From the NCBI RefSeq assembly GCF_007753095.1, contig NZ_CP036348.1, positions 3,782,001-3,846,000 on the forward strand: DNA of 64,000 bases, written 5' to 3'. The notes below the pieces were generated by a model. The model saw nothing but the letters and a program-made list of their open reading frames with translations, was not told where the DNA came from and searched no databases. Both the position numbers and the translations under genes were made by a program. The DNA comes from Rosistilla carotiformis (GTDB lineage Bacteria > Planctomycetota > Planctomycetia > Pirellulales > Pirellulaceae). Shown in pieces: positions 34,703-43,613 of the stretch (positions within the stretch are counted from its first letter, which is position 1; each line of letters opens with the position of its first letter).

Positions 34703-35332
34703 ATGACCGAGCCAAAGAGTTCCGCCAGTATCGATTCCAGCGTTGAAACGGTGGCGTGTGGGCTTGATGCGGAAGCCTTAGGAGCGTCCAGCATTATCGT
34801 TGTCGACGACACGTTTGTGTTGCGTGACCGATTGAGTTTGGCGTTCCAACAACGTGGCTTTCGCGTGGAACAGGCGGGGGATTATGACGAAGCGATCGCG
34901 AGGTTCAGTTCGCGACCGACCGATCTTGCCGTGATCGATTTGCGGATGCCTGGACGCAGCGGTTTGGACCTTCTGATCTCGATCAAACGGATCCATCCGG
35001 AAACCAAGGTCGTGATCTTGTCTGGCTTTGGCAGCATTGCCACCGCGATCGACGCAGTTCGCATGGGCGCGACCAACTTCCTCTCCAAGCCAGCCGATGT
35101 CGATGACATTTTGAACGCTTTTGTGCGAGGCGATCAGCCCCAATCGCACGCATCCGATGGCTCGGAATTTCCGGTACCTTCGCTCGCACGTGCTGAATGG
35201 GAACACATCCATCGCGTCCTCTCGGACTGCAGCGGCAACATTTCCGAAGCCGCGCGGCGATTGGGGATCCACCGTCGATCGTTGCAACGCAAGTTGCGGA
35301 AGCGGGCTCCCGATGATCCCGGCAGCGAATAG
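34703..35332 (+). CDS. regA: RegA/PrrA/ActR-type response regulator
   Basis: A 209-residue regulator with an N-terminal receiver domain and a C-terminal Fis-type helix-turn-helix. The acidic pair is VVDD (35-36), the phosphoacceptor is Asp79 in VIDLRMPGRSGLDLL, and the KPADVDD segment contains the usual conserved Lys. The HTH reads LSDCSGNISEAARRLGIHRRSLQRKLRKR, very close to RegA. RegA proteins control photosynthesis, respiration, nitrogen and hydrogen genes in proteobacteria; here targets are unknown. It lies 60 bases after regB and presumably forms an operon with it. Confidence 0.92.
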   Translation: MTEPKSSASIDSSVETVACGLDAEALGASSIIVVDDTFVLRDRLSLAFQQRGFRVEQAGDYDEAIARFSSRPTDLAVIDLRMPGRSGLDLLISIKRIHPETKVVILSGFGSIATAIDAVRMGATNFLSKPADVDDILNAFVRGDQPQSHASDGSEFPVPSLARAEWEHIHRVLSDCSGNISEAARRLGIHRRSLQRKLRKRAPDDPGSE

Positions 35333-35420
35333 CGGTTGCGGTGTTTTCCGCGGTTAGGTCCCCTCAGCCGCTGAGGCAGCCGGATGGATGCCCCAGCGAT
35401 GAGAGAATTCCCTGCGGAAG

Positions 35421-36668
35421 CTACAGCTTCTTCGCTTCGGCCTCTTGAGCGTGCCGGGCGAGCGTTTCTTGGAAGCGTTTCTTACCCTTCTCAACGACCG
35501 AACGAATCTGTCGCGTGCTCTCTTCGCTCTCCTTACGCAGTTCGGTGATCATCGTCAGCGATTCGATCTGGAAATCGCTGATCGCATCGACAAGTTTCTG
35601 AACCGATTCCGGGTCGACGGTCGAACCGTAACCGGCCTTGAGCGCGGCGCGTTCGAGTTCGCGTCCCAGATCGGCAACGTCCTCGAGTCCTTTGTTGACA
35701 CCTTCCTTCATCGCTTCGGTCGCCTGGGTCACTTCGTGTAAGCCCTGCTGCGACGTGTAAACCGTTCCCAGGATGGTGAATACATGTTCGTTGGTCGTGA
35801 AGAAGGTCACCGATCGACGGAACACGCGATCCTTCACATCATGGGTCTGCTTCAATTTGGTGATCAAGGTCTCGCCGACGTCGTAACCGATCGACAAATT
35901 TTCGGAGATGTCCTTCAGCAGCTGGAACGTCCGATCCTCTTCTTCGAATTTCTGCCGGGCTTCGTCGCGAACCAATTCAAGCCGCGAACGCGACCCTTCG
36001 TCTTCCCCTTGGAATTCATCGATCGCGGTTTGTGCTTTGGCCAATGCCTCTTGAGCGGCCGCCAACGTGGGACCGTGTTTGTCTAGCAGTTCGCTTGCCA
36101 ACACTTCGGCTTCCTTGAGCGCAAAGCGAAAATCGATGTAGCCATCCATGATCGCTTCTTCACGGCTCAATTGATCCTTCGTATCGGTCGCCACATCGCG
36201 ATAGACGTCGATGATCTGATCGAATCGGTCCGATGGCGTTCCGCGACGGATCTTCATCCACCAATTTTGCCACTTCTCGGTGAACCCGATCCGGCCATCG
36301 TCCAATTGTGCGATCAGCATCTTGCTGTCCTCGCGTACCGAATCGAACATCTGAGTGATTTCCAGATAGCGGTTACCAACTTGGATGTTCTCAACGTTCT
36401 CGCGAACCAATTGGTTGAACGTGCTCATGTGCTGAATGACTTCGGCAATCGCCAACACCCGGGCTTCGTCGACGTGTTTGACGCTTTCGAGCAGATGCAG
36501 CATTTCTTGCGGCGTATCTTCGCGTTTGGACAAACCAAATTTGTCGAGCACGTTCAACGCCCGGTCCAGATATTTGTGCATCGATCCACTGGTCGCCGTC
36601 GATGCGGTTGTGGACTGTTCCGCACCCGCTGGTGCTTGAGCCTGGGCTTGTTGGCTTGCTTCGCTCAT
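35421..36668 (-). CDS. Coiled-coil protein of unknown function
   Basis: A 415-residue soluble protein without a signal peptide. The N-terminus is low-complexity (Gln/Ala/Ser/Thr-rich, about 1-35). The rest is mostly helical with long coiled-coil stretches, including a charged segment EFQGEDEGSRSRLELVRDEARQ and a C-terminal MITELRKESEESTRQIRSVVEKGKKRF. Its organisation is vaguely like tellurite-resistance TelA or YceG-like proteins, but I see no firm motif. It stands alone between the RegA gene (convergent) and the Met-rich lipoprotein gene (same strand, about 330 bases upstream). Confidence 0.65.
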   Translation of the reverse strand: MSEASQQAQAQAPAGAEQSTTASTATSGSMHKYLDRALNVLDKFGLSKREDTPQEMLHLLESVKHVDEARVLAIAEVIQHMSTFNQLVRENVENIQVGNRYLEITQMFDSVREDSKMLIAQLDDGRIGFTEKWQNWWMKIRRGTPSDRFDQIIDVYRDVATDTKDQLSREEAIMDGYIDFRFALKEAEVLASELLDKHGPTLAAAQEALAKAQTAIDEFQGEDEGSRSRLELVRDEARQKFEEEDRTFQLLKDISENLSIGYDVGETLITKLKQTHDVKDRVFRRSVTFFTTNEHVFTILGTVYTSQQGLHEVTQATEAMKEGVNKGLEDVADLGRELERAALKAGYGSTVDPESVQKLVDAISDFQIESLTMITELRKESEESTRQIRSVVEKGKKRFQETLARHAQEAEAKKL

Positions 36669-36999
36669 ATCCGCTTTCTCAAAAAAGGAGTCTCAGGAAA
36701 GAATTGAAAAGTTGATTAGAGACGCGCCGTATCGCAACGACACATCCCTTCCAAAGCGTAACACTTTCGACCGCCGAAACAAAGCGTTGGCCGAAGGAAG
36801 TTCCACCGCCCATGCGATTGCGTAGGCTACGCGGGGCCTTCCATTCCGCATCGGCAAAACGGTGCCATGATTGAATCGCACGCAACCGCACACCGCACGT
36901 TTCCGCAATGATCGAAACTGCGCCGCGAATGGTAGTGTCCCTGCGACGTTCCGCGGCAACCAAGTTGATCGCCCATCGGCATACGGCACCACCGTGAAC
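36669..36999. other. Intergenic region between two minus-strand genes
   Basis: About 330 bases upstream of the coiled-coil gene and downstream of the lipoprotein gene. Only weak short frames occur. It likely contains the promoter of the coiled-coil gene; no hairpin terminator is obvious. Confidence 0.35.
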
Positions 37000-38775
37000 C
37001 TAGAAATTGCCGCGTGTCAGTTTGGGCGTGCTGGGCTCGATCAGTTCGACGCGTTGCTCCATCGGTCCGTTGGATAAGATCAAACCATCGTCTCCCATCA
37101 TGAGATCGAACGCGAGGGCGACCTGTTCGTCGGTCAATAGACCTTGCGAGGCGTACATGCGCACTTCGGCCAACGCTTCCAATGGATTCTCCGGCGGGCT
37201 CATGATCAACGAACCAACGCGTGCTTTGACCATTTCAGGAGTCAGTGATGGCATCGGTTTCAGACGCAGATCATCCATTCCCCCTTTAAACGCCCCCACC
37301 AAATCTTCGCGGACCATTTCGACCGGATCCAGCTTTCGGCTCTCCATCGCTTGGTAAACCGATTTGTTGTTGATCTTCTTCGAAGCGCGTCCGATCGGTC
37401 GCCCCGTCGACACCAGGACCCATCGAACACTCGATTCGTTGTAGACCCAGCCGTTGACTTCGTTTTTGGTCACCGAAACATCGATTTGCATAAAGGCGTC
37501 CAAGCCGGCCTGCTTTGCCTTTTCCAGCAATTCCTTCGGCCGATTGACACCCAAATAGACAAGCCCCGGTCGGACGCGCGGCGGGCCGTCACTGAAGCCA
37601 AGCCCACCCGCGATTCCGCCCCCAGCAGCCGCCGGGTTTCCAGCCATCAGCCCCTCCGAGCCGTCGGCCGACATGTTCTCCATCGCTTCGCTGGCGCCTG
37701 CAGCCTCGAGCATCTCCCCCGCCATCTCGCCGGGCGCTGCTTCGTGGCCCCGTCCGGTCGTTTTTGCCGGCTCCGGCTCGACGGCGGAGACGTTTGCGAA
37801 GACCGTGCCAAAATCGCCATTGGAGAAGTTCTCCGCGAATAGATCCAACGCGATTTCGCCGACCAATCCAACATGCTGTTCGATTTCGCCGGATGGATCG
37901 CCAGATACCGCAGCCGGCATCCCCATCCCCATGCCATCACCGCTTCCCATCGCCTGGAGGTCGGGACCTTCCGCTCCTGGACCGCCGCCGGTGTTCCGCT
38001 TGCGCGGTTCCTCTTTGGGTTCCTTCATGTCGCTACGCACCGGGTGCATGTTGCCGGAGTGTTTGACCGCGGCGTTGTTAATTCCAACCCCGACACGAAG
38101 TCCCCACGTGGGACGTTTGGTGGCGTTGGACCAGCCGACCATTTCGTACGATCGAGACGATGCCGCCAGTTCGGGCTCGGCGACCAAGTGCGCTAGTAAT
38201 AGGTCGAATGCACGCTGCTCCATCCCCGCAGCAAAAGCGAGCTTCGACTGCGCTAGATAATCGCTGGGCAATGGTTCCGGTTCGGGCTCGGGTTCCGCAG
38301 CGGCTTGGGAGCTATCGGGGCCCAGCAATTCCCCTTCCATTCCGATCCGCGGCCCCCTGGGATTCGCGGCGCTCTCTTCCATCATTTCAGGACTCATGGC
38401 TTCCATCCCGGCAGCCAAGGGATCGGGCGCCATCGCCGGATCCGACATGTTGGCGGCCATTTCCATCGCCATGTCCGGATTCTCGCCCGTCATCACTTCG
38501 GGTGATTCCATCGCCATGGCTGCCATTTCCGATTCGGCGGTCATCTCATTGGTCGGCTCCGAAGGCGTCTCTGTAGGGGACATCTCCATCGCGGGCTCCG
38601 CCGCGGGATCTTCGATTGCGTCGGGGGCCGTCTCAGACGCCATATCGGGAGCCATGGCGACTTCCGAATTGATCGGTGCGCTGGCCGTTGGACTCGGTTC
38701 GGAACTGCCACAGCCGAACATGGAAGCACAGGATGAAAGACAGAGAATCCAGAAGCCTGCGGAATGCAAACGCAT
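37000..38775 (-). CDS. Met/Ala/Glu/Pro-rich putative lipoprotein
   Basis: About 591 residues from ATG 38775 (the frame runs to 38871 but the upstream residues are not signal-like). The N-terminus has a short signal segment ending in FGCGSSEP with a possible lipobox cysteine at about residue 22. Residues about 30-170 are low-complexity, rich in Met, Ala, Glu, Pro and Asp with repeated EMAM/MAPD-like phrases. A middle Gly/Met-rich stretch (DGMGMGMP) follows. The C-terminal half (about 400-590) looks folded: PRVRPGLVYLGVNRPKELL, IDVSVTKNEVNGWVYNESSVRWVLVSTGRP and ELIEPSTPKL. I do not recognise a family. Cell-envelope location is likely. Confidence 0.65.
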   Translation of the reverse strand: MRLHSAGFWILCLSSCASMFGCGSSEPSPTASAPINSEVAMAPDMASETAPDAIEDPAAEPAMEMSPTETPSEPTNEMTAESEMAAMAMESPEVMTGENPDMAMEMAANMSDPAMAPDPLAAGMEAMSPEMMEESAANPRGPRIGMEGELLGPDSSQAAAEPEPEPEPLPSDYLAQSKLAFAAGMEQRAFDLLLAHLVAEPELAASSRSYEMVGWSNATKRPTWGLRVGVGINNAAVKHSGNMHPVRSDMKEPKEEPRKRNTGGGPGAEGPDLQAMGSGDGMGMGMPAAVSGDPSGEIEQHVGLVGEIALDLFAENFSNGDFGTVFANVSAVEPEPAKTTGRGHEAAPGEMAGEMLEAAGASEAMENMSADGSEGLMAGNPAAAGGGIAGGLGFSDGPPRVRPGLVYLGVNRPKELLEKAKQAGLDAFMQIDVSVTKNEVNGWVYNESSVRWVLVSTGRPIGRASKKINNKSVYQAMESRKLDPVEMVREDLVGAFKGGMDDLRLKPMPSLTPEMVKARVGSLIMSPPENPLEALAEVRMYASQGLLTDEQVALAFDLMMGDDGLILSNGPMEQRVELIEPSTPKLTRGNF

Positions 38776-39252
38776 CGTGTTTTCCTGAAAAGTTTGGACG
38801 TTGTGCGAGAATTTCGCCGCGATCGGTCGCTGGCAACCAGTATGTCGATTTGAACTCCAAAAGTCGAGCAAATCCGCAGATTCATTGCCGGAACACTGCG
38901 AAATGCTTGCATCTCAGTCGACTAGGCAATTTGGATCCCTTGGCTCTGCCCGCAACGGTGTCCGGCAGTCGAACATGGCGCCAGCAAAAAACAGGAACAA
39001 CGTCGGGAACTAAATGCGGCCTCCCGACCTCTAAGCGTCGGCGTCCAATCCTAGATTGGGGGACAAGCGTTTCAGGGGACGCGTCGGAAGCACACGCATC
39101 AAATTTTTGAAGTGTTGTCCGCGTGCCGGTCAACGCGTGTTCCCTTAGGGCGGTTCCTTTCAGTTAACAACCATTCCTTCAAAATCCGTGCGAAATCGTC
39201 CCTAAATTTGGCACACGCGTTATAGTTGGAGTTCGGGCGGACGTTACAGGCC
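38776..39252. other. Divergent intergenic region of about 480 bases
   Basis: Between the lipoprotein gene (minus) and the dockerin protein gene (plus). Only short overlapping frames without domains occur. It should contain two divergent promoters, one probably near 39180-39240. No RNA gene or hairpin could be recognised. Confidence 0.35.
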
Positions 39253-41343
39253 ATGGCATCCATGCGAATCGCAATGTTTTTACGACATCCATCGAATCAA
39301 AAGTTATCGCGACGAAATCGGCGGGTTTCACGTAAATTGTCGCTGGGTATGGAGCGTTTGGACTCGCGGCGGGTGCTCGCATCGATCACCGGCATGGTCT
39401 TTGAAGACGCGAACGCTTCGGGAGTCCAGGATAGCGGGGAAGCCGGACTGGAAGATCGGATCGTCTTTATCGATCAGAACCACGACAATCGGCTCGGTGC
39501 AACAGAGCCCTTCCGTCGCACCGATTCATCGGGCCAATTCACTTTCGAGGATCTTGAATCCTCAGCCGGTTACACGATCCGGTTTTATGACGGTACGACG
39601 ACGCAGTGGATTACAAGTCCCGACGCAGGGTATTCGACGATCATATTGGATACGGACGCGAGCGAGGGAGTGGTCCATTTCGGTATCGACGTGACGGGCG
39701 AAAACGCCGCGCCGACGACGGGCCCGGTCGTTTACGAAACCCGGCAAGATCGCTCGTTCCTTTTATTCCCACCCCATGGCTTGGTCCTCAACCATGGTCG
39801 CGATGCGCTCAACCAAGGGTTCGTGGCGATCCAGACTTCCGACGCGGAAAACGGGGTGATCGAGATCGATCTCGCAGGCGGCGTGCGTTATACCGCTGCC
39901 GAAGGGTTTGCTGGACGAGACACGGCAACCTACGTGCTGCACGACGGTCGTGACGTTTCCGAAACCTTCACCTTCACCGTCGACGTCGTTGCCGACGGTC
40001 AACCGTTGCAAGGCGTTGTGTTCGAGGGCGAACCGCTTCCGGAGAATTCACCCGAAGGGACCGTGATCGGCCGCCTGGCACTTCTTTCTCCCGATCTGCA
40101 GGGGAACGTTGCCTTCTTTTCGCTGGATTCACGTGTCCGCATCGAAGGCAACCTGTTGATTCTGGCGGAACCGGCGGAGATCAACTTTGAGAACGCTTTT
40201 GAGAACGCTCCCGAAATCAAAGTTCTCGTTCAAGGAGTCGACCTGGAAACGCAGGTTGAAGTGATCCAACGCGAGATCACGATCCCATTGTCCGACATGG
40301 ATGACCCGATTACGTGGTTGCAGGTGCCACCTTATGGCAATGCGACGGAATACGCGGAGGGCGTTGTCATTGGAAACGTTTACGTGGAAGACGAAGACGC
40401 GGGGGACATGCATCAGGTGCAGGTCGACGACGATCGGTTTGAAGTCGTCGACAGTTTGCTGAAATTGCGCGACGAGGAATCGCTCTCCTATCCCGAGGAT
40501 GATGGCTTGGTGCTCACGGTGTTCGTGAACGATCCGGCAAGGAATGGGGAACCCGTCGCCGATCGCGTGACGATCACCGTCTATAACGTCAACGATCCGC
40601 CGACGGCAGTTAACGTTAGCGGAGAATTGCGAGAGAAGACGCGCGGTGCTCACGTCGGTCCGGTTTCCGTGATCGACCCCGATCCGTACGACGCCTATAC
40701 GTTCACGACCAGTGATTCACGATTTGAAGTTGTCGATGGTATCTTAAAGCTGAAGGATGATCAGACCGTCGATTATCACCCCAGCCTTCCATCGATCACG
40801 CTGCACATCACCGCGGCAGAGACCGCCGATTCCACGTATTCGGTCGAATCGGAAGTCACGATCCCCATCCTCGAAAGTCCAACGCCTTGGCAGAACCTGC
40901 CCGAAAGTCTGGACGTCAACGACGACGGCCAAATCACGCCGCAAGATGTCTTGATCATTCTGAATTCGCTAAACGAAGGGGGCCCGCGGCCCTTAAGCGT
41001 TCCGTTTGAGGGGGATTACTATCTGGACGTCAACGGCGATGGCCTGCTGACGCCTTTGGATGCCTTGATCGTCGTGAACGAATTGAATTCGATCAGCACC
41101 ATCCGTCCACTTCCCGGCGGCGATTTTCCGCCCATCGGCGAAGCCGAATCGCCCGAAGAAGGCGAGCCCACTGGCGAAGGGGAGGCGATTGCAATTTCTC
41201 CCGGAGTACGTCCCGAAGGCGAAGCGAACCCAAGCATGGACCGGTTCGCCGCCCCTTCCTATTCCCAACCTCTCTTTGCGGCCGATACGTTTGAAGACGA
41301 AGACGATTGGTTGGAACCCAACCTTGAAGATCTGTTCGTCTAA
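39253..41343 (+). CDS. Secreted protein with SdrD-B-like, cadherin-like and dockerin I domains
   Basis: About 696 residues from ATG 39253; TTG 39226 would add nine. A basic N-terminus leads to MERLDSRRVLAS, a planctomycete LEPR-like export/anchor signature. Then come an SdrD B-like domain (ITGMVFEDANASGVQDSGEAGLED, to about residue 130) and cadherin-like repeats (for example TVYNVNDPPTAVNV). A type I dockerin pair follows near 555-615: LDVNDDGQITPQDVLIILNSL and LDVNGDGLLTPLDALIVVNEL, each with Ca-binding DxNxDG. It ends in an acidic Glu-rich tail. Dockerin-like pairs bind cohesins or anchor proteins; a surface role is likely. It is separate from the giant protein but of the same style. Confidence 0.85.
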   Translation: MASMRIAMFLRHPSNQKLSRRNRRVSRKLSLGMERLDSRRVLASITGMVFEDANASGVQDSGEAGLEDRIVFIDQNHDNRLGATEPFRRTDSSGQFTFEDLESSAGYTIRFYDGTTTQWITSPDAGYSTIILDTDASEGVVHFGIDVTGENAAPTTGPVVYETRQDRSFLLFPPHGLVLNHGRDALNQGFVAIQTSDAENGVIEIDLAGGVRYTAAEGFAGRDTATYVLHDGRDVSETFTFTVDVVADGQPLQGVVFEGEPLPENSPEGTVIGRLALLSPDLQGNVAFFSLDSRVRIEGNLLILAEPAEINFENAFENAPEIKVLVQGVDLETQVEVIQREITIPLSDMDDPITWLQVPPYGNATEYAEGVVIGNVYVEDEDAGDMHQVQVDDDRFEVVDSLLKLRDEESLSYPEDDGLVLTVFVNDPARNGEPVADRVTITVYNVNDPPTAVNVSGELREKTRGAHVGPVSVIDPDPYDAYTFTTSDSRFEVVDGILKLKDDQTVDYHPSLPSITLHITAAETADSTYSVESEVTIPILESPTPWQNLPESLDVNDDGQITPQDVLIILNSLNEGGPRPLSVPFEGDYYLDVNGDGLLTPLDALIVVNELNSISTIRPLPGGDFPPIGEAESPEEGEPTGEGEAIAISPGVRPEGEANPSMDRFAAPSYSQPLFAADTFEDEDDWLEPNLEDLFV

Positions 41344-41369
41344 CGCGTCTCTCCCGTAGCGTCGCGTGA

Positions 41370-41912
41370 TCAGCGATAGAAGTCGATCCACTTCATCGTG
41401 ATCGCCGAAGGGTTGTCGCGGAAGAAGCCCGGTGGCAACCGCATCTGGAAATAGGCCCCCTTCAACGCGTTCGGTTCCGTTGCGGGAACGTTATCGCGGG
41501 GCAGCTCGATCGCCATCCAAAACGGACTCGAAGGCTCCAGTTGTGTTTCCTTTTGATCCGTGTCGACCATTGCGATCGTACAGTGTCTCGGTTCTCCATG
41601 CGATGCGACCTCCGCGTGCAACGTGGTTTTACCGTTGCTGAGGCGTAAGTTTTCGAGGCCGCGGAGGTAGAACCGTAGCACGACGCGCGTGGGCCATTGG
41701 TTGCCGTTGCGTCGGATCTTCGCTTCGCCGATTCCGGTTGCACTGTGGACAGAAAACAGGGCTTCGTTTCCCATCGATTCAACGACAACGAAATCGCGGG
41801 AACGGTTGGGCGTGATCGTGAACGTCGGCTCACTGGCCACCAACGGGCCGCAAAACGAACAGGCTGCCAGCAACAGCGCCACCCTCGGTGCATTCGTCAT
41901 CTTACGTTCCAT
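41370..41912 (-). CDS. Secreted protein of unknown function
   Basis: About 180 residues from ATG 41912; an ATG four codons later is also possible. A signal peptide (APRVALLLAACSFCGPLVASE) leads to a beta-rich domain with TFTITPNRSRDFVVVESMGNEALFSVHSATGIGEAKI and VVLRFYLRGLENLRL. The final segment (KGAYFQMRLPPGFFRDNPSAITMKWIDFYR) is typical of planctomycete periplasmic proteins, but I cannot name the family. It starts 26 bases after the glycosylase gene stop, so the two are probably co-transcribed. Confidence 0.7.
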   Translation of the reverse strand: MERKMTNAPRVALLLAACSFCGPLVASEPTFTITPNRSRDFVVVESMGNEALFSVHSATGIGEAKIRRNGNQWPTRVVLRFYLRGLENLRLSNGKTTLHAEVASHGEPRHCTIAMVDTDQKETQLEPSSPFWMAIELPRDNVPATEPNALKGAYFQMRLPPGFFRDNPSAITMKWIDFYR

Positions 41913-41937
41913 TCTGTCACGACCCTCCAATATCACG

Positions 41938-42579
41938 TTACCGCTTGCCATTCGCCGCAGCGCGTTTATCGTGTTCCAACGACTGCCAACAATACCAACT
42001 GGCAACCGACGCATACGGTCGCCACAACGCGGCGATCTCGTGCCCCGTCTTTGGGGCGGGCAAGGTTTCCAAAGCGTAGCGTCGCTGGATTGCCGTACGC
42101 ACGCCAAGATCGTCATGCGGATAGACGTCCAGCCTTCCCAACGAGAAGATCAAAAACATTTGAGCGGTCCATTTCCCGATCCCTTTGACAATCGTTAATC
42201 GTTCGATGACCTCCGCGTCCGAGTACCGACCGATTGATTTCAATTGCAATTCTTCCGCCATCACCTTGCCGGTCAGGTCCAGCAGATATCTCGCTTTCTG
42301 CATCGAAATCCCCGCCGTCCGTAAATCATCCACGGACAAGCGGGAGAGATTGGTGGGCGTGATCCCATCGGGACCGGCCAATTCGACTAACCGCATGCGA
42401 ATCGAACGCGCTGCCCCCGTCGAGATTTGTTGGGAGATGATCGATCGCACCAACATCGTGTAGCGGTCCTTCTCCAACCGCATCGCAAACGCCCCTACAT
42501 CGTCGATGATTCCGTTCATGACCGGATCGGCGGCACGCAAATGCTCGATGGCCGCTTGGATTTTCGCAGTTCTTGACAT
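41938..42579 (-). CDS. DNA-3-methyladenine glycosylase II-like (HhH-GPD)
   Basis: A 213-residue base-excision glycosylase of the HhH-GPD superfamily, AlkA-like. The helix-hairpin-helix reads LTIVKGIGKWTAQMF (about 128-142), followed by VYPHDDLG, where Asp156 or Asp157 is the probable catalytic Asp. The N-terminal part with VRSIISQQISTGAA also matches. Unlike E. coli AlkA it lacks the N-terminal TBP-like domain, so it is the compact form, and the iron-sulphur cysteines of Nth are absent. It probably removes alkylated purines. It lies upstream of the secreted 180-residue protein gene on the same strand. Confidence 0.9.
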   Translation of the reverse strand: MSRTAKIQAAIEHLRAADPVMNGIIDDVGAFAMRLEKDRYTMLVRSIISQQISTGAARSIRMRLVELAGPDGITPTNLSRLSVDDLRTAGISMQKARYLLDLTGKVMAEELQLKSIGRYSDAEVIERLTIVKGIGKWTAQMFLIFSLGRLDVYPHDDLGVRTAIQRRYALETLPAPKTGHEIAALWRPYASVASWYCWQSLEHDKRAAANGKR

Positions 42580-43091
42580 GGCTTTTGGGATTCAGTTCGA
42601 GCGGTAGTCGCCAAGGTTTTGTCTCTGCGACGCATCACCAGGGATGGCAAAGGCACGCCACGTTGAGTGGGTGAGAACCCAGCGCGACGTTTGCTGGAAA
42701 GTCTAATCCTTCTTCGTGAAAATTGCACGATCGCGGTTCAAGCCGACGATGCGCGATCCTTCTCATTGCCGCAGCATCGCCCCTCGGAATCGCCCGATGA
42801 TCGCGTTCTTCCTACCGAACCAACCAGTTCGGTCCTGCAGCATCCAGCCGCAAGTGGCATCGGTTCAGCGTCGCAGACACGGCGCGACGGAAGTCACAAA
42901 AACGACGCCGCTACGATCGTTAGAACCACTACCTGTGCGAACCAGCACAGCTCCGATCGGACGGGAAGTTGCGAATTTCAGACGAGGAGCCGTAAGAAAA
43001 AAAGCTATGTTTCGAATGGCGAAGCTTCGATACCCGCGGCAACACGTGGTGCTGAGATTCGCCCAACAAGAAAACTGGGGGCAATCCATCC
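42580..43091. other. Divergent intergenic region of about 510 bases
   Basis: Between the glycosylase gene (minus) and a small membrane protein gene (plus). Two overlapping plus-strand frames (about 130-140 codons) lack any domain and read like random sequence, so I do not call a gene. It probably holds divergent promoters and a leader. Confidence 0.35.
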
Positions 43092-43547
43092 ATGATGAAA
43101 TCTAAAACGAAACAACTTCTCGACGAAGCGAAGATAAAGCGCCAACGGCGTGTTCTGGGGTCGGTGATTATCGTGTGCGTCGTCGCCTACTCCGCCTTCG
43201 TTGCGCAGAAGTTCGTTCAATTGACGTCCGATTCGCAACATCCGCTGCCGGCGGACGGGACCGCCAAAGTCTCCTACAATCGCGCCGATGTTGAACGCGA
43301 ACAGCAGAAGCACGTGTTGCTAGACGACGCGAACGAGATCGATCGCAAACTGGCGGAGAAGTTGCACAAAAAACATGCGATGCCCATCGAAACCGCTTCT
43401 CCAGGAGCCGTCCGCGCTCACTGGCGTGAACAAGTCGATGCGATCGAAGTCCAGCTGGAACAGTTCGACGAATTCCCGGAAGGATCGATCCAGGACCAAT
43501 TGAAGAAGAAGCTCGAACGATACAACGAAGACAAACCCGCGATCTAG
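43092..43547 (+). CDS. Small single-pass membrane protein
   Basis: A 151-residue protein. A basic N-terminus is followed by one transmembrane segment (VLGSVIIVCVVAYSAFVAQKF, about 22-42) and a charged, helical, probably periplasmic domain rich in Glu, Lys and Asp (VEREQQKHVLLDDANEIDRKLAEKLHKKH...). No family recognised. It is 66 bases upstream of the TadG-like VWA gene and likely shares its transcript, so the two may form a membrane-associated unit. Confidence 0.65.
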   Translation: MMKSKTKQLLDEAKIKRQRRVLGSVIIVCVVAYSAFVAQKFVQLTSDSQHPLPADGTAKVSYNRADVEREQQKHVLLDDANEIDRKLAEKLHKKHAMPIETASPGAVRAHWREQVDAIEVQLEQFDEFPEGSIQDQLKKKLERYNEDKPAI

Positions 43548-43613
43548 AACGCTCGAATCTCCCTCCTCCACGTACCTATTCACCCCCTCTGTCGCTTCTT
43601 AAAGGCAAACCTC

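Noticed and set aside
42667-43105. Overlapping plus-strand frames (about 130-140 codons) upstream of the small membrane protein
   Set aside because: No start support, no domain, random-looking translations in a divergent intergenic region.
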